Assembly (NCBI GenBank): GCA_022614805.1
Contig: JAKEHY010000023.1
Location: 1-64,000, forward strand
Length of the DNA: 64,000 bases
Origin: Candidatus Zixiibacteriota bacterium
Lineage (GTDB): Bacteria; Zixibacteria; MSB-5A5; DSPP01
Direction: 5' to 3'
Made by a program: the position numbers and the translations under genes. Positions 1 to 8,913 of this stretch are shown here, in pieces; the stretch's first letter is position 1, and every line of letters begins with the position of its first letter. The notes beneath the pieces are model-generated. The model was not told where the DNA came from and ran no database searches. It saw nothing but the letters and a program-made list of their open reading frames with translations.

Positions 1-100
1 CCGCACAGCGCGCTGGGGATGAAGTCTCCCACGCAGTTCTATGCCGATTGGTTGTCAAAAATCAAGAGAATGCCTGTCCAAAATTAGGTGGGGCAGTACA
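1..100 (+). mobile_element. Right end of an IS3-like insertion sequence (partial)
   Basis: Positions 1-87 read, in frame 1, as the C-terminus of an integrase-type transposase: Pro-His-Ser-Ala-Leu-Gly followed by Lys-Ser-Pro-Thr-Gln-Phe-Tyr, ending at TAG 85-87. This matches the familiar RPHSALGxxTPxEF ending of IS3-family OrfB (rve fold, DDE). The element appears to end at 100: on the minus strand its tip reads TGTACTGCCCCACC, like an IS3-type terminal inverted repeat. The rest of the element lies before the window, so the family assignment rests on this short C-terminus and the tip. Confidence 0.7.
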
Positions 101-619
101 TATAGCTGGGTCGGTTTGCAAAACCCCAAAGGTTTCTTCGATATTATTACTCAACTTTGTATTATGTAAGTAAAGGTTTAGCGTCGAATTGTCCCGTAAT
201 TCAATAATAGTCCCCTCGTTATTTTTGACCTCAATTCCAGTTTGTTTTTTAATAACCTCGATAGGTTTTTCTCCTTTTAAAAGATTTTTAAGTTTAAGGT
301 ATTCAATCAAACAACGTAGGATGGTGGGAATACTGGGTGGGCCAAGCGTAGATATTAGGGTGGAAAGGGTTTCCGGGGTAAGGAGTAAAAAAACATTAAA
401 GGTGCCCCCCTTTAAGGCGGTTACTTTTACATCAACTCTGCTTTTTGTAGTTTCCGCACTTATTTCTCCAATCGCCTGAATTATTCCACTTAAAGAGCGA
501 AGTAAGATATCTGCATCTATTTCGTTGGGTAAAACATCATATTTTAATTGAATCCGCCCCTCTAATTTTGATTTAGCCATAAAGGCCAATAACATAACCA
601 ATCTGGGACTAATTTTCAA
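62..619 (-). pseudogene. Hypothetical protein truncated at its 3' end by the IS
   Basis: A 185-residue reading frame with no family that I recognise. It is soluble and of mixed charge, with a Leu/Ile-rich middle. The TTG at 619 follows AGGGGG at good spacing; an ATG at 580 (Met14) is the alternative start. The last dozen residues are encoded by the terminal repeat and transposase end of the neighbouring IS (1-100), and the stop at 62-64 lies inside the element. The original C-terminus is therefore lost, and this is a broken gene that may still be expressed. Confidence 0.5.
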
Positions 620-676
620 TCCAGCCCCCTAAAAGGTCAAAATGCACCACCTACCCCCAAAAGAACCCTTTACCCA

Positions 677-1333
677 ATGGCGATATCGCTTGACAATCGT
701 GAACTCACGCCGCTTTATTTCCGGTACGTTGTTCATCTTATCCGTCCTTTTCCAAATTTCGACTTCTTTTTCATAAAAAGCCTGCGGCAAAAAGCCGTTA
801 AAATGCTGCAACTCAAGGCCGGGGACCGGGTTCTCGATACGGGTTGCGGACCCGGAGGGTGTTTCCCGTACTTGGTTGACGCGGTCGGACCTTCCGGCCT
901 TGTCGTTGGGATAGACATTAGCCCCGAGGTAACGATAAACGCAAGGAGAAGAATTGAAAAGAATGGCTGGAGCAACGTTCAGGTGATAGCGGCGGATGCC
1001 AGGACTGTTAAACTGCAAGGTGAGTTTGACGCCTTGCTTATGTTTGCCGCGGCCGACGTCTATGCTTCCCAACAAGCCCTGGACAATCTCTTTCCGTATT
1101 TGAAAAGGGATGCGCGCGTTTGCGCCTTCGGAGTCAAACTCTCCCGCCGTCGTTCAGGAAAATTGTTTAATTCATTTTTTCGCACAATGGTTTCGAAACT
1201 CTCGTTCCCTTCAACTTCCGATTTTTTGAACTACGAACCCTGGAATCTGTTTGAAAAACGTGTGGGTAAACTTACAGTAGAAGAATATTTCCTTGGTTCG
1301 TTTTTCCTTGCCTGGGGAACCAGCAAGAGTTAG
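677..1333 (+). CDS. Class I SAM-dependent methyltransferase
   Basis: A 218-residue protein with a Rossmann-type SAM site: motif I is Val-Leu-Asp-Thr-Gly-Cys-Gly-Pro-Gly-Gly near residues 51-60, followed by Val-Gly-Ile-Asp-Ile-Ser with the acidic residue that binds the SAM ribose, and an Ala-Asp-Ala motif near residue 115. It resembles UbiE/arsenite-type small-molecule methyltransferases, but the substrate cannot be read from the sequence. There is no clear ribosome-binding site before the ATG. It stands alone, divergent from the truncated gene upstream. Confidence 0.75.
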   Translation: MAISLDNRELTPLYFRYVVHLIRPFPNFDFFFIKSLRQKAVKMLQLKAGDRVLDTGCGPGGCFPYLVDAVGPSGLVVGIDISPEVTINARRRIEKNGWSNVQVIAADARTVKLQGEFDALLMFAAADVYASQQALDNLFPYLKRDARVCAFGVKLSRRRSGKLFNSFFRTMVSKLSFPSTSDFLNYEPWNLFEKRVGKLTVEEYFLGSFFLAWGTSKS

Positions 1334-1358
1334 CTTCACCGACTGACCAGCTTTCGGC

Positions 1359-1387
1359 TTGACAAGTTTTGGGGGATATGCTATAAA
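1359..1387 (+). promoter_or_regulatory. Sigma-70-type promoter of the SDR gene, leaderless
   Basis: TTGACA at 1359-1364, a 17-base spacer and TATAAA at 1382-1387. The first base of the ATG at 1395 lies 8 bases after the -10 box, so transcription should begin at or beside the start codon. The TTG at 1359, which opens a longer reading frame, is the -35 box and not a start codon. Confidence 0.8.
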
Positions 1388-1394
1388 ACTACCA

Positions 1395-2189
1395 ATGGCG
1401 GTACATACGGAAACGAAGCCGAAATCATCCGGCATTGGAGCCCGTTTTGCCGATAAAGTCGTTTTAATCACCGGCGGGACGCGCGGCATCGGCCGTGCGG
1501 TGGCCTTGAAAATGGCGGCGGAAGGGGCCCGGCTGGCCCTGGGCTTTTTCAAAAGCCGCCAGAAAGCGAAAGAGACCGAATCGGAAGTGAAAGCCCTCGG
1601 GGCCGAGTGCGTGATGGTGAGGGGCAATTTGGCCAATCCGGAATCGATACAAAAAATGTTCGGCGAAGTGCAGGAGGCCTACGGGCGGCTGGATATCTTC
1701 GTGGCTAACGCGGCGATGGCGATGTTCGGCCCCACCCTCGAAATGTCCTTGGAAGATTGGAAGCTGACCCTGGACGCCAATGTCACCGCCTTTTACCTCT
1801 GTTCCAAGGAGGCGGCCAAGATGATGGACGGGCACAAAGGGAAAATCGTCGCGCTCACCTCCTACGGCTCCAAGCGCTACATCCCCGGCTATGCCGCAAT
1901 GGGCACCAACAAGGCGGCCATCGAGGCCCTGGTGCGCTATCTGGCGGTGGATTTGGCTCCCAGGGGGATTACCGTCAACGCCGTCAACGGCGGGCCGGTG
2001 GATACGGAATCCTTGCGCATCATTCCCGGCAACGAGGAGATAGTGAAAGAATCGGTCAAACGGACGCCGGCGGGGCGCATCGGCCAGCCGGAGGATTTGG
2101 CCAACGTGGTCGCCTTTCTCGCCTCCGACGAGGCCGACTGGATAGTCGGCCAGACCATCATTGCCGACGGCGGCGTGTCGATATACTAA
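1395..2189 (+). CDS. Short-chain dehydrogenase, enoyl-ACP reductase (FabL-like)
   Basis: A 264-residue classical-length SDR. The NAD(P)-binding motif Thr-Gly-Gly-Thr-Arg-Gly-Ile-Gly lies near residue 25 and Asn-Ala-Ala near residue 104. The catalytic tyrosine sits in Tyr-Ala-Ala-Met-Gly-Thr-Asn-Lys, a Tyr-x6-Lys spacing typical of enoyl-ACP reductases (FabI/FabL) and not the Tyr-x3-Lys of ordinary SDRs. The following Ala-Ala-Ile-Glu-Ala-Leu-x-Arg-Tyr-Leu-Ala resembles Bacillus FabL. The likely role is reduction of the enoyl-ACP double bond in fatty-acid elongation. ATG 1395 is chosen because the upstream TTG is part of the promoter. Confidence 0.8.
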   Translation: MAVHTETKPKSSGIGARFADKVVLITGGTRGIGRAVALKMAAEGARLALGFFKSRQKAKETESEVKALGAECVMVRGNLANPESIQKMFGEVQEAYGRLDIFVANAAMAMFGPTLEMSLEDWKLTLDANVTAFYLCSKEAAKMMDGHKGKIVALTSYGSKRYIPGYAAMGTNKAAIEALVRYLAVDLAPRGITVNAVNGGPVDTESLRIIPGNEEIVKESVKRTPAGRIGQPEDLANVVAFLASDEADWIVGQTIIADGGVSIY

Positions 2190-2202
2190 GCTCTTGCGGT
2201 TC

Positions 2203-2254
2203 GTAGCCTCGACTTTAGTCGAGGGGAATAAACCGACACTGAAGTGTCGGCTAC
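2203..2254. repeat. Two-hairpin palindromic repeat (GTAGCC...GGCTAC)
   Basis: A 52-base intergenic element bounded by GTAGCC and GGCTAC. It contains two perfect short hairpins: CCTCGAC/GTCGAGG (2207-2213 and 2218-2224) and CCGACACT/AGTGTCGG (2233-2240 and 2243-2250). The architecture is like a bacterial interspersed mosaic element, two facing palindromes with inverted ends. Confidence 0.7.
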
Positions 2255-2382
2255 CGGACGTAAAACTTCCAAACCAGAGGGGATTGGCTGGGGCGCTTGA
2301 AGCGGGGCAACTCCTTGCTCTTTGGCCGTTTATATGAAACGGCTTGCAGGGAAAACAAGGCGTCTCCTTAGGTTGCCGTTAG

Positions 2383-2418
2383 AAACAGCTTTAATGTACT
2401 CACACAAGCTGTTTTTTT
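2383..2418 (+). terminator. Rho-independent terminator (weak stem)
   Basis: AAACAGCTT (2383-2391) pairs with AAGCTGTTT (2406-2414) around a 14-base loop, and a run of seven T follows (2412-2418). It lies in the 321-base gap after the SDR gene. That gap otherwise holds only the repeat at 2203-2254 and unremarkable sequence. Confidence 0.5.
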
Positions 2419-2510
2419 ACAACAGGTTACGGTCTTGAAAAAAAATTGGATTTTCGGCCCGAGAAACTTTCAAGCGGTATAGTCCTTGCGAAGTAGAGTT
2501 ATGGGGAACT

Positions 2511-3758
2511 ATGTCGGAGACCCTCTTTCGGAAAAAGTTTGAAATCCTTAAAACGCTTGCATTAGTCAAGGGGGAGTTCAAGCCGCTCGCCAGGGAAGTT
2601 CTGGCAGAAGTGGCTTCGCTTCTGGAACTGGAGGCCGTAAGTCTGCGCATCAATTTTTTAGGCGAAAAGGAAATCGTAATCGAATCCGGCCGGCGGGAGG
2701 CCTTGACTGCCCTGGCCGAACTGGACAAGGAAGTGCTGGCCGGTTTGCGCAAAAATTACGGCGTGGAGGGTTTTCACCTTTCGCTCAAACGCAACAATGT
2801 CCAAGCAATTTTCGGCATCCCGGTGGCGGGAAGTTTCGGTCCGCTCGGACTTTTGGAAGGCTTGGATGCGCAGGAGCGGAACTTCGGCGGGGAAGAGGAA
2901 TTTTTAACCGCGCTGGGCATTCAGTTCGGGCTGGCCTTCGAGCGGACGCTGTCGCAAAAACAAAAAGAGGCGGCCTTGGCGGTCTCCGGCGCCCGGCCGG
3001 CGGCCCCCCTTGAGCCGGGGGCGTTTCTTTTCTGGGCGAGGGAGTTTTTGAAAAAGGAGAATTTCAACCTTCTCGGCCTTTTGTTCGAAGACGAAAAAAT
3101 TTTCCGCGAATTTTTCCTCTCCGCCGGCGCCGCTGCCGCCGAAGAGCAAACCCACCCGGAGCTGGACCCGCATTCGGCTTTTGGAAAACTCTGGGGCAAG
3201 GATGAAATTCTGCTTTTGTCGCGTTTGGGTGCCGGGGAAGCCCGCTTCAAAGCGGCCGGCTCGAAATCGGCTTTGATTTTTCCCGTGAAAACGGGCGGGC
3301 GTTTTGGAGGGCTTTTTTACACCGGCAGTCCGGCCGCAATGGAAGAAGGGGAGAAAAACTTGTCCGCCCAAAAGCTCGTTCCGGTTTTGCTGGCGGCGGA
3401 AAATGTTTTGTCCTACCTGGAAATCCGCCGGGCCGTTCGGGCGCTTGCCCTTTCCCAATCGGAGGAAATCAAGAAAGAACGGCTCGCGGCCATCATCGAA
3501 ACCGCCATCGCCGTAAGCCACGAGGTCAACAATCCGCTCACCGCCGTTTTAGGCAACGCCCAGCTTTTGCGCCTGCGCACCAAAGACCTGCCCCCGGACG
3601 TGGAAGAAAAACTTAAAATCATCGAGGAAGCGGCCGGGCGCATTCAGGAAGTGACCGCCGCTTTGATGCGCATCACCGAGCCGGCCACGCTCGAATACAC
3701 CCCCGGCATCAAAATGCTGGACATCTTCGGCTCCGGCCAAAAAGAGCTGCCAAAGTAA
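2511..3758 (+). CDS. GAF-like sensor protein with a HisKA domain but no ATPase domain
   Basis: A 415-residue soluble protein. The first 310 residues look like two GAF-type sensory regions (Phe-Gly-Ile-Pro-Val, and Ala-Leu-Ile-Phe-Pro-Val with Gly-Gly-Leu-Phe-Tyr). Residues 325-395 are a HisKA dimerisation/phosphoacceptor helix hairpin with His337 in Ala-Val-Ser-His-Glu-Val-Asn-Asn-Pro-Leu. The protein then ends after about 20 more residues, with no N, G1 or G2 boxes of HATPase_c. The following DNA is a non-coding palindrome, so the ATPase is not simply in another frame. It may be phosphorylated in trans or act as a phosphotransfer or scaffold partner of the sigma-54 regulator encoded next. 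Confidence 0.75.
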   Translation: MSETLFRKKFEILKTLALVKGEFKPLAREVLAEVASLLELEAVSLRINFLGEKEIVIESGRREALTALAELDKEVLAGLRKNYGVEGFHLSLKRNNVQAIFGIPVAGSFGPLGLLEGLDAQERNFGGEEEFLTALGIQFGLAFERTLSQKQKEAALAVSGARPAAPLEPGAFLFWAREFLKKENFNLLGLLFEDEKIFREFFLSAGAAAAEEQTHPELDPHSAFGKLWGKDEILLLSRLGAGEARFKAAGSKSALIFPVKTGGRFGGLFYTGSPAAMEEGEKNLSAQKLVPVLLAAENVLSYLEIRRAVRALALSQSEEIKKERLAAIIETAIAVSHEVNNPLTAVLGNAQLLRLRTKDLPPDVEEKLKIIEEAAGRIQEVTAALMRITEPATLEYTPGIKMLDIFGSGQKELPK

Positions 3759-3772
3759 TTTCCGTGACGCCC

Positions 3773-3862
3773 GTGGCGCAGGATAAAAGTTCGCCAGAGG
3801 CGAACATATCCTGCGTGGTTTTTCTGGGAAACGCAGGTTAAATACGACCTAACCTGCGCCAC
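3773..3862. repeat. Cloverleaf-like palindromic element, copy 1
   Basis: A 90-base element bounded by GTGGCGCAGG (3773-3782) and its complement CCTGCGCCAC (3853-3862). Inside are two arms: CGCAGGATA/TATCCTGCG with an inner GTTCGCC/GGCGAAC hairpin (3789-3805), and CGCAGGTTA/TAACCTGCG (3832-3840 and 3850-3858). The whole can fold as a three-way junction. A second copy in the opposite orientation lies at 40930-41016. Confidence 0.8.
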
Positions 3863-3949
3863 AAAAAACTCTGCTTCCCTCTGAAAAATCCGGAAAAATT
3901 GCCGATAAATATAGGACAGGGGCTGAATGCCCAGCCCAAATGGGGGAGT

Positions 3950-5307
<1,358 letters not shown>

Positions 5308-5311
<4 letters not shown>

Positions 5312-7350
5312 AAAAAGCTCTGGGGCCGGCCTTTCTTTTCTTCTTTTTCTTTCTGGTCTATCTCGTTTCCGCCGCCCCTTCGGTTTTCTGGTGGGATTCG
5401 GGCGAGCTGGTCGCCAACGTGCGCACGCTCGGGGTGCCCCACCGCCCCGGCTTTCCGCTCTACGTTCTTTTGGCCAAAATCTTCAGCTATCTGCCGATAG
5501 GGAATTTCGTCTTCCAGCAGAATCTATTCTCCGGTTTCTGCGGGGCTTTGGCTTTGGTTTTCTTCCATCTCGCGCTGGTGCGGTTTCTGGGGCGCCAGAA
5601 TGACCTCTTGGGAGGCTCGGCGGCGAGGCGGAACTTGGTGGCCTTTTTCACCACCCTCGCGGTCGGTTTCACCTTCACTTTCTGGATACAGGCCGTCCGG
5701 GCGGAGGTGTATACTTTGGGGGCTTTTCTTTTCACCTTCTCGTTTTATTGTTTTATGCGGGCGACCTCGCCTTCCGCACCGACGCGACAAGGAGCGGGTG
5801 CGGGGTATTCATCGCTGCCTGAACCGTACGCCCGCATCAAGCAGGCCCTCACTTCCGATACAGAGGCGGGGAATGATTGGCCCGCCGTTATCACGGTCGG
5901 AAACCACCGGACCGCCCGCTGGTTCTGGCTCGGGATTTTTGCCGCGTTTTTGGGATTGGGAAACCATCACGTCACCTTGCTGGCGACCTTCCCATTTTTG
6001 TTCGCCGTCGCCGGGCCGGCCACTTTTGGCGGCTTGAGTTTAAAAAAGTGGGTGGGGGTATTCTTCCTCTTCCTTCTCGGAGTTTCCACCTATCTCTATT
6101 TGCCGGTGCGGGCCTGGTCGCAGCCCTTCTTCAATTGGGGCGGGCCGTCCGGTTTTTCTTCCACCGCCAATCTGGTTCTGGCCACCGATTCGTTTAAGAC
6201 CGTTTCCCTTTCCGTTACCGAAACCTTCTTCAAGATGCATCGGCTTTTGTCCTTGCTCTTCGACCAGCTGGGCATCGGGCTTTTCTTTTTCGCCTTTGGC
6301 GGGCTTTTGATTCTCCTGTTTGCCAACAAGAGCTGGTTCTGGAAAATGGCGCTTCTTTTGGTCGGGAACCTTCTGGTCACCTCTCTTCTGGCGGCGGAGG
6401 TCATTCCGGACAATCCGGATTTGCACGGCTATCTGGTCTTTTCTCTTTTCGCGCTGGGGCTTGGCATAGCCGTCACCATCGCCGCCTTCTTCGGCGTGGT
6501 GGAGCGGGCCGCCGGCGCCGTCTCCAACTTTCTGGTCGGTTTCGCCCGCGTCGGGCTGGCGGCCCTTTTCCTTTTGTTCAGCCTGATTCCCTGGACCTTC
6601 TCGCGCCCCTACTGCGACCTTTCCGAAAACCGCATCGCCTTGAAAATGGCCCAGGAGGCCCTTTCCCCCGTGCCGCCGGGCGGGGTGGTTTTTCTCGACT
6701 CCCCGGCGCTCGACTTTGTCCTGCGCGGCGTCCAGTACGGGGAACTCTGGCGGCGGGACGTCGTGGTGGTGAACCGGGCGTTTCTGGCAGCCGATTGGTA
6801 TCGCAAAAGTCTGGTTGAAAACTTCCCCCGGCTCGCCACGGTTTTTTCCTCTGTGCCTAAGAAAAAGGACCCGGATTCGTTTTTCCGGCTCTGGGCTTCC
6901 CGTCTAAAGCAAAAGAAGGTGCCCATATTCGTGGAGTTCACCGAGCGGGACCGTGAGTTGGTCGAGCGGCTGCAACCGACCGGCTTTTTGTTTCAGCTTA
7001 TAGACACGGCGTTCGTTCTGGATACGGTCGCCGTCGAGCAGCAGCTAATGTGGGAAGTGGCGAATTTGTGGACGGAAGACGACCGGGTGGTGCAAAACGA
7101 CCCGCAGGCGGTCAAGATGCTGGTTTTGTATCTCTACCGCTCCGGTTTGTACTACGAATGGCGCGGCGCCAAGAAGAAGGCCTTGAGCCGTTTTCAAAAG
7201 ACTGTTGCTTGGGGGGAGAAGGGGGAAGAGGTGCAAAAACGGATTCTAAAGCTGGAAAAAGAAATAACCCTTGCAGAACGCAAGAAAACCGGCTCGGTCC
7301 CAATAGCCGTTTCCGAGCCCAAGAAGAGCCGCGGGAAGCTAAGTCGTTGA
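5308..7350 (+). CDS. DUF2723 membrane glycosyltransferase-like protein (paralogue A)
   Basis: A 680-residue polytopic membrane protein. After the first membrane segment comes the DUF2723 hallmark Trp-Trp-Asp-Ser-Gly-Glu-Leu, then Leu-Gly-Val-Pro-His-Arg-Pro-Gly-Phe-Pro-Leu-Tyr, Gln-Ala-Val-Arg-Ala-Glu-Val-Tyr and Leu-Gly-Asn-His-His. The family includes human TMEM260, a protein O-mannosyltransferase, so a GT-C-type transfer of a lipid-linked sugar to an exported protein is plausible. Its start ATG overlaps the regulator's stop (ATGA), so the two are co-transcribed. About 45 residues near 155-200 look like a low-complexity insertion between membrane segments. The C-terminal 200 residues are soluble. 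Confidence 0.8.
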
Positions 7351-7380
7351 TACATAATGAGGGCCGATATTTTATCGATT

Positions 7381-7395
7381 TGGAACGGCGTTTGC
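7381..7395 (+). promoter_or_regulatory. Sigma-54 promoter of pilin gene 1
   Basis: TGGAAC-N5-TTGC, with the invariant GG and GC separated by exactly 10 bases as required for RpoN. The predicted start is near 7407, 13 bases before the ATG at 7420 and just before the GAGGGAT ribosome-binding site. PilR/sigma-54 control of pilA is the known arrangement in Pseudomonas and Geobacter. Confidence 0.75.
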
Positions 7396-7419
7396 CATTA
7401 AACGGGATGTGAGGGATGT

Positions 7420-7845
7420 ATGCATAAACCGATGAGACGGAACGGCGGTTTCACTTTAATCGAGTTGATGATCGTGGTGGTTATCATCGGCATTTTAGCG
7501 GCGATGGCCATTCCCCGCTTTTTCGCCACAACCGTAAAAGCCAAACAGTCAGAGGCAAGAACAATTTTGAAACAGGTTTATACCATGCAGTTACCTTATC
7601 GTCAGCAGTATGACACTTACTGGGGAAATGGTACAACCGCTTCCGCCGCCGCTCCAACCGGTTTCAGCGGGATAGGTGTGGACATTGAATCCAACTCGCG
7701 ATATACCTACACCATGGTTGCCGGCAGTCTCTCCTTTACCTGCACGGCAACTTGCGGAATTTTGGACGATGACGCCACGCCAGATGTCTGGCAAATTGAC
7801 AACTTCGGCGATTTAAAAGTCACCTCCGATGACGCTGCATCATAG
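7420..7845 (+). CDS. Type IV pilin (PilA-like), copy 1
   Basis: A 141-residue prepilin. A short basic leader ends in Gly-Gly, then the class III cleavage site Gly^Phe-Thr-Leu-Ile-Glu-Leu-Met-Ile-Val-Val-Val with Glu5 of the mature protein and an N-terminal hydrophobic helix. The globular part has a Thr-Ala-Thr-Cys segment and ends in Val-Thr-Ser-Asp-Asp-Ala. Only the PilA major-pilin style is present, with no type II secretion pseudopilin features. It has its own sigma-54 promoter and terminator, so it is a single-gene unit. Processing would be by the prepilin peptidase at 16087. The copy at 8914 is a close paralogue. Confidence 0.92.
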   Translation: MHKPMRRNGGFTLIELMIVVVIIGILAAMAIPRFFATTVKAKQSEARTILKQVYTMQLPYRQQYDTYWGNGTTASAAAPTGFSGIGVDIESNSRYTYTMVAGSLSFTCTATCGILDDDATPDVWQIDNFGDLKVTSDDAAS

Positions 7846-7872
7846 TTAAGAATCTTAAAAAACCTAATTTGG

Positions 7873-7897
7873 AGCCCCGCAAAAGCGGGGCTTTTTT
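7873..7897 (+). terminator. Rho-independent terminator after pilin 1
   Basis: AGCCCCGC (7873-7880), loop AAAA, GCGGGGCT (7885-7892) and then a T run. A strong GC stem with a tetraloop, 27 bases after the pilin stop codon. Confidence 0.92.
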
Positions 7898-7916
7898 GGT
7901 GCCCATTATCGACCGG

Positions 7917-8540
7917 TTAGGCCAATTCGCGCCAGAAGTTTTCTTTGACCCTTCGGGCATCTGGATGGGATAAGGTTGCCGGGTTTTCTATGTCCAGGTG
8001 CCAGTTCAATGGGTTGTCCATGATGTATTGCCGGATTTTGTTCAGGGATTTTTCGCTGCGGATGACGTGCTCGTAATAATTGCGCTGCCAGACCGGCAAG
8101 CCGGGGGTTCGGCAAAATTGATTGATTAATTTTGCCGTTTGATATTTGTAATAGGCCACGATTTTTCCCAACGTCGGTTTTGGTTTTTGTAGGGGCGGGG
8201 TTTCCCCGCCCATTTCCCTACCCACGGGCGAGGTGACCTCGCCCCTACAGGTGAATTCGTTGTGGTTTGCGGTTATAACGACAATTCCGTGCAGATGGTT
8301 CGGCATCACCACAAATTCATACAGTTGCACGTTCCCGAAATGTCTTGAAATCTCCAACCAATAATCCCGGACAATTTGTCCAACCTTTGATAATTCCATC
8401 GCTCCATTTCTAATTTCACCAAATAAACATTTCCTGTTCTTTGTGCAAATGGTGATAAAATAGGCCCCTTCGCCGGAATAATCGTATTCCCGTAGCCGTA
8501 TGGAGCGTCGTTGGGGTCTGGGTTGGTCCATTTTTGACAT
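7917..8540 (-). CDS. REP-associated tyrosine transposase (RAYT, Y1 family)
   Basis: A 207-residue Y1/IS200-like transposase of the RAYT group. It opens with Arg-Leu-Arg-Glu-Tyr-Asp-Tyr and Tyr-Phe-Ile-Thr-Ile-Cys-Thr. The metal-binding HUH-type motif is Met-Pro-Asn-His-Leu-His-Gly, and the catalytic tyrosine region is Trp-Gln-Arg-Asn-Tyr-Tyr-Glu-His-Val-Ile-Arg. Met at 8540 is chosen because the longer frame (to 8714) is only read-through of palindromic repeats. About 20 residues between the HUH motif and the tyrosine helix are encoded by a copy of the local palindrome (8189-8248), so the gene carries the repeat it presumably mobilises. RAYTs are domesticated enzymes that act on REP palindromes. 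Confidence 0.85.
   Translation of the reverse strand: MSKMDQPRPQRRSIRLREYDYSGEGAYFITICTKNRKCLFGEIRNGAMELSKVGQIVRDYWLEISRHFGNVQLYEFVVMPNHLHGIVVITANHNEFTCRGEVTSPVGREMGGETPPLQKPKPTLGKIVAYYKYQTAKLINQFCRTPGLPVWQRNYYEHVIRSEKSLNKIRQYIMDNPLNWHLDIENPATLSHPDARRVKENFWRELA
8189..8248. repeat. Double palindrome inside the RAYT gene (GTAGGGGCG family)
   Basis: A 60-base unit of two palindromes, GGGGCGGGG/CCCCGCCC and GGGCGAGGT/ACCTCGCCC, bounded by GTAGGGGCG and CGCCCCTAC. It is nearly identical, in reverse orientation, to 8624-8683. It lies in frame within the transposase coding sequence. Confidence 0.9.
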
Positions 8541-8623
8541 TCGGCCAAAAATGTAGAGGCGTCTCGGTTTGTCAACCGTAAAAGCGGGGTTTTCCTGGCC
8601 CGTCTGTAATGTGACCCCGGATT

Positions 8624-8683
8624 GTAGGGGCGAGGTAACCTCGCCCGGTGGTGGGGAAATGGGCGGGGAAACCCCGCCCCTAC
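8624..8683. repeat. Double palindrome upstream of RAYT (GTAGGGGCG family)
   Basis: A 60-base unit matching the reverse complement of 8189-8248 at nearly every position. With that copy it brackets the RAYT start, giving a REPtron-like arrangement: a transposase gene next to facing palindromes. Confidence 0.9.
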
Positions 8684-8745
8684 AAAAACCAATTTCATCA
8701 TTCGCATTTTGCAATAATATTGGCGGGTTACTTCTGGAAATGGGT

Positions 8746-8773
8746 GTAGGGGCGAGGCATGCCTCGCCCCTAC
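8746..8773. repeat. Single 28-base perfect palindrome (GTAGGGGCG family)
   Basis: A perfect inverted repeat, with GTAGGGGCGAGGCA on each strand. The 8541-8913 gap holds this, the 60-base unit at 8624-8683 and the sigma-54 promoter of pilin 2; I see no gene in it. Confidence 0.9.
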
Positions 8774-8848
8774 GGTCTAACCCACCCCGTAACCGATTGA
8801 AAACAAATCGGTTGCGGGGTCGAAAAAAGGATTGGTTTGAACCTCTTT

Positions 8849-8863
8849 TGGCATTGGGGTTGC
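8849..8863 (+). promoter_or_regulatory. Sigma-54 promoter of pilin gene 2
   Basis: TGGCAT-N5-TTGC with a 10-base GG-to-GC interval, closer to consensus than the pilin 1 promoter. The predicted start is near 8875, about 39 bases before the ATG at 8914. Confidence 0.8.
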
Positions 8864-8913
8864 GTTAAAGATAGCCGACGATTATGAAAACCAATAACCA
8901 AAGGGAGGAACAG

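Noticed and set aside
629-1075. 148-codon minus-strand frame
   Set aside because: Antisense to the methyltransferase at 677, with no motif or ribosome-binding site.
3899-3949. TTG start 17 codons before the sigma-54 regulator
   Set aside because: ATG 3950 begins at the normal receiver-domain position and puts the phosphoacceptor at residue 54, as in NtrC.
8541-8714. N-terminal extension of the RAYT protein
   Set aside because: It is a read-through of the 60-base palindrome and spacer DNA; homologous RAYTs start near Met 8540.
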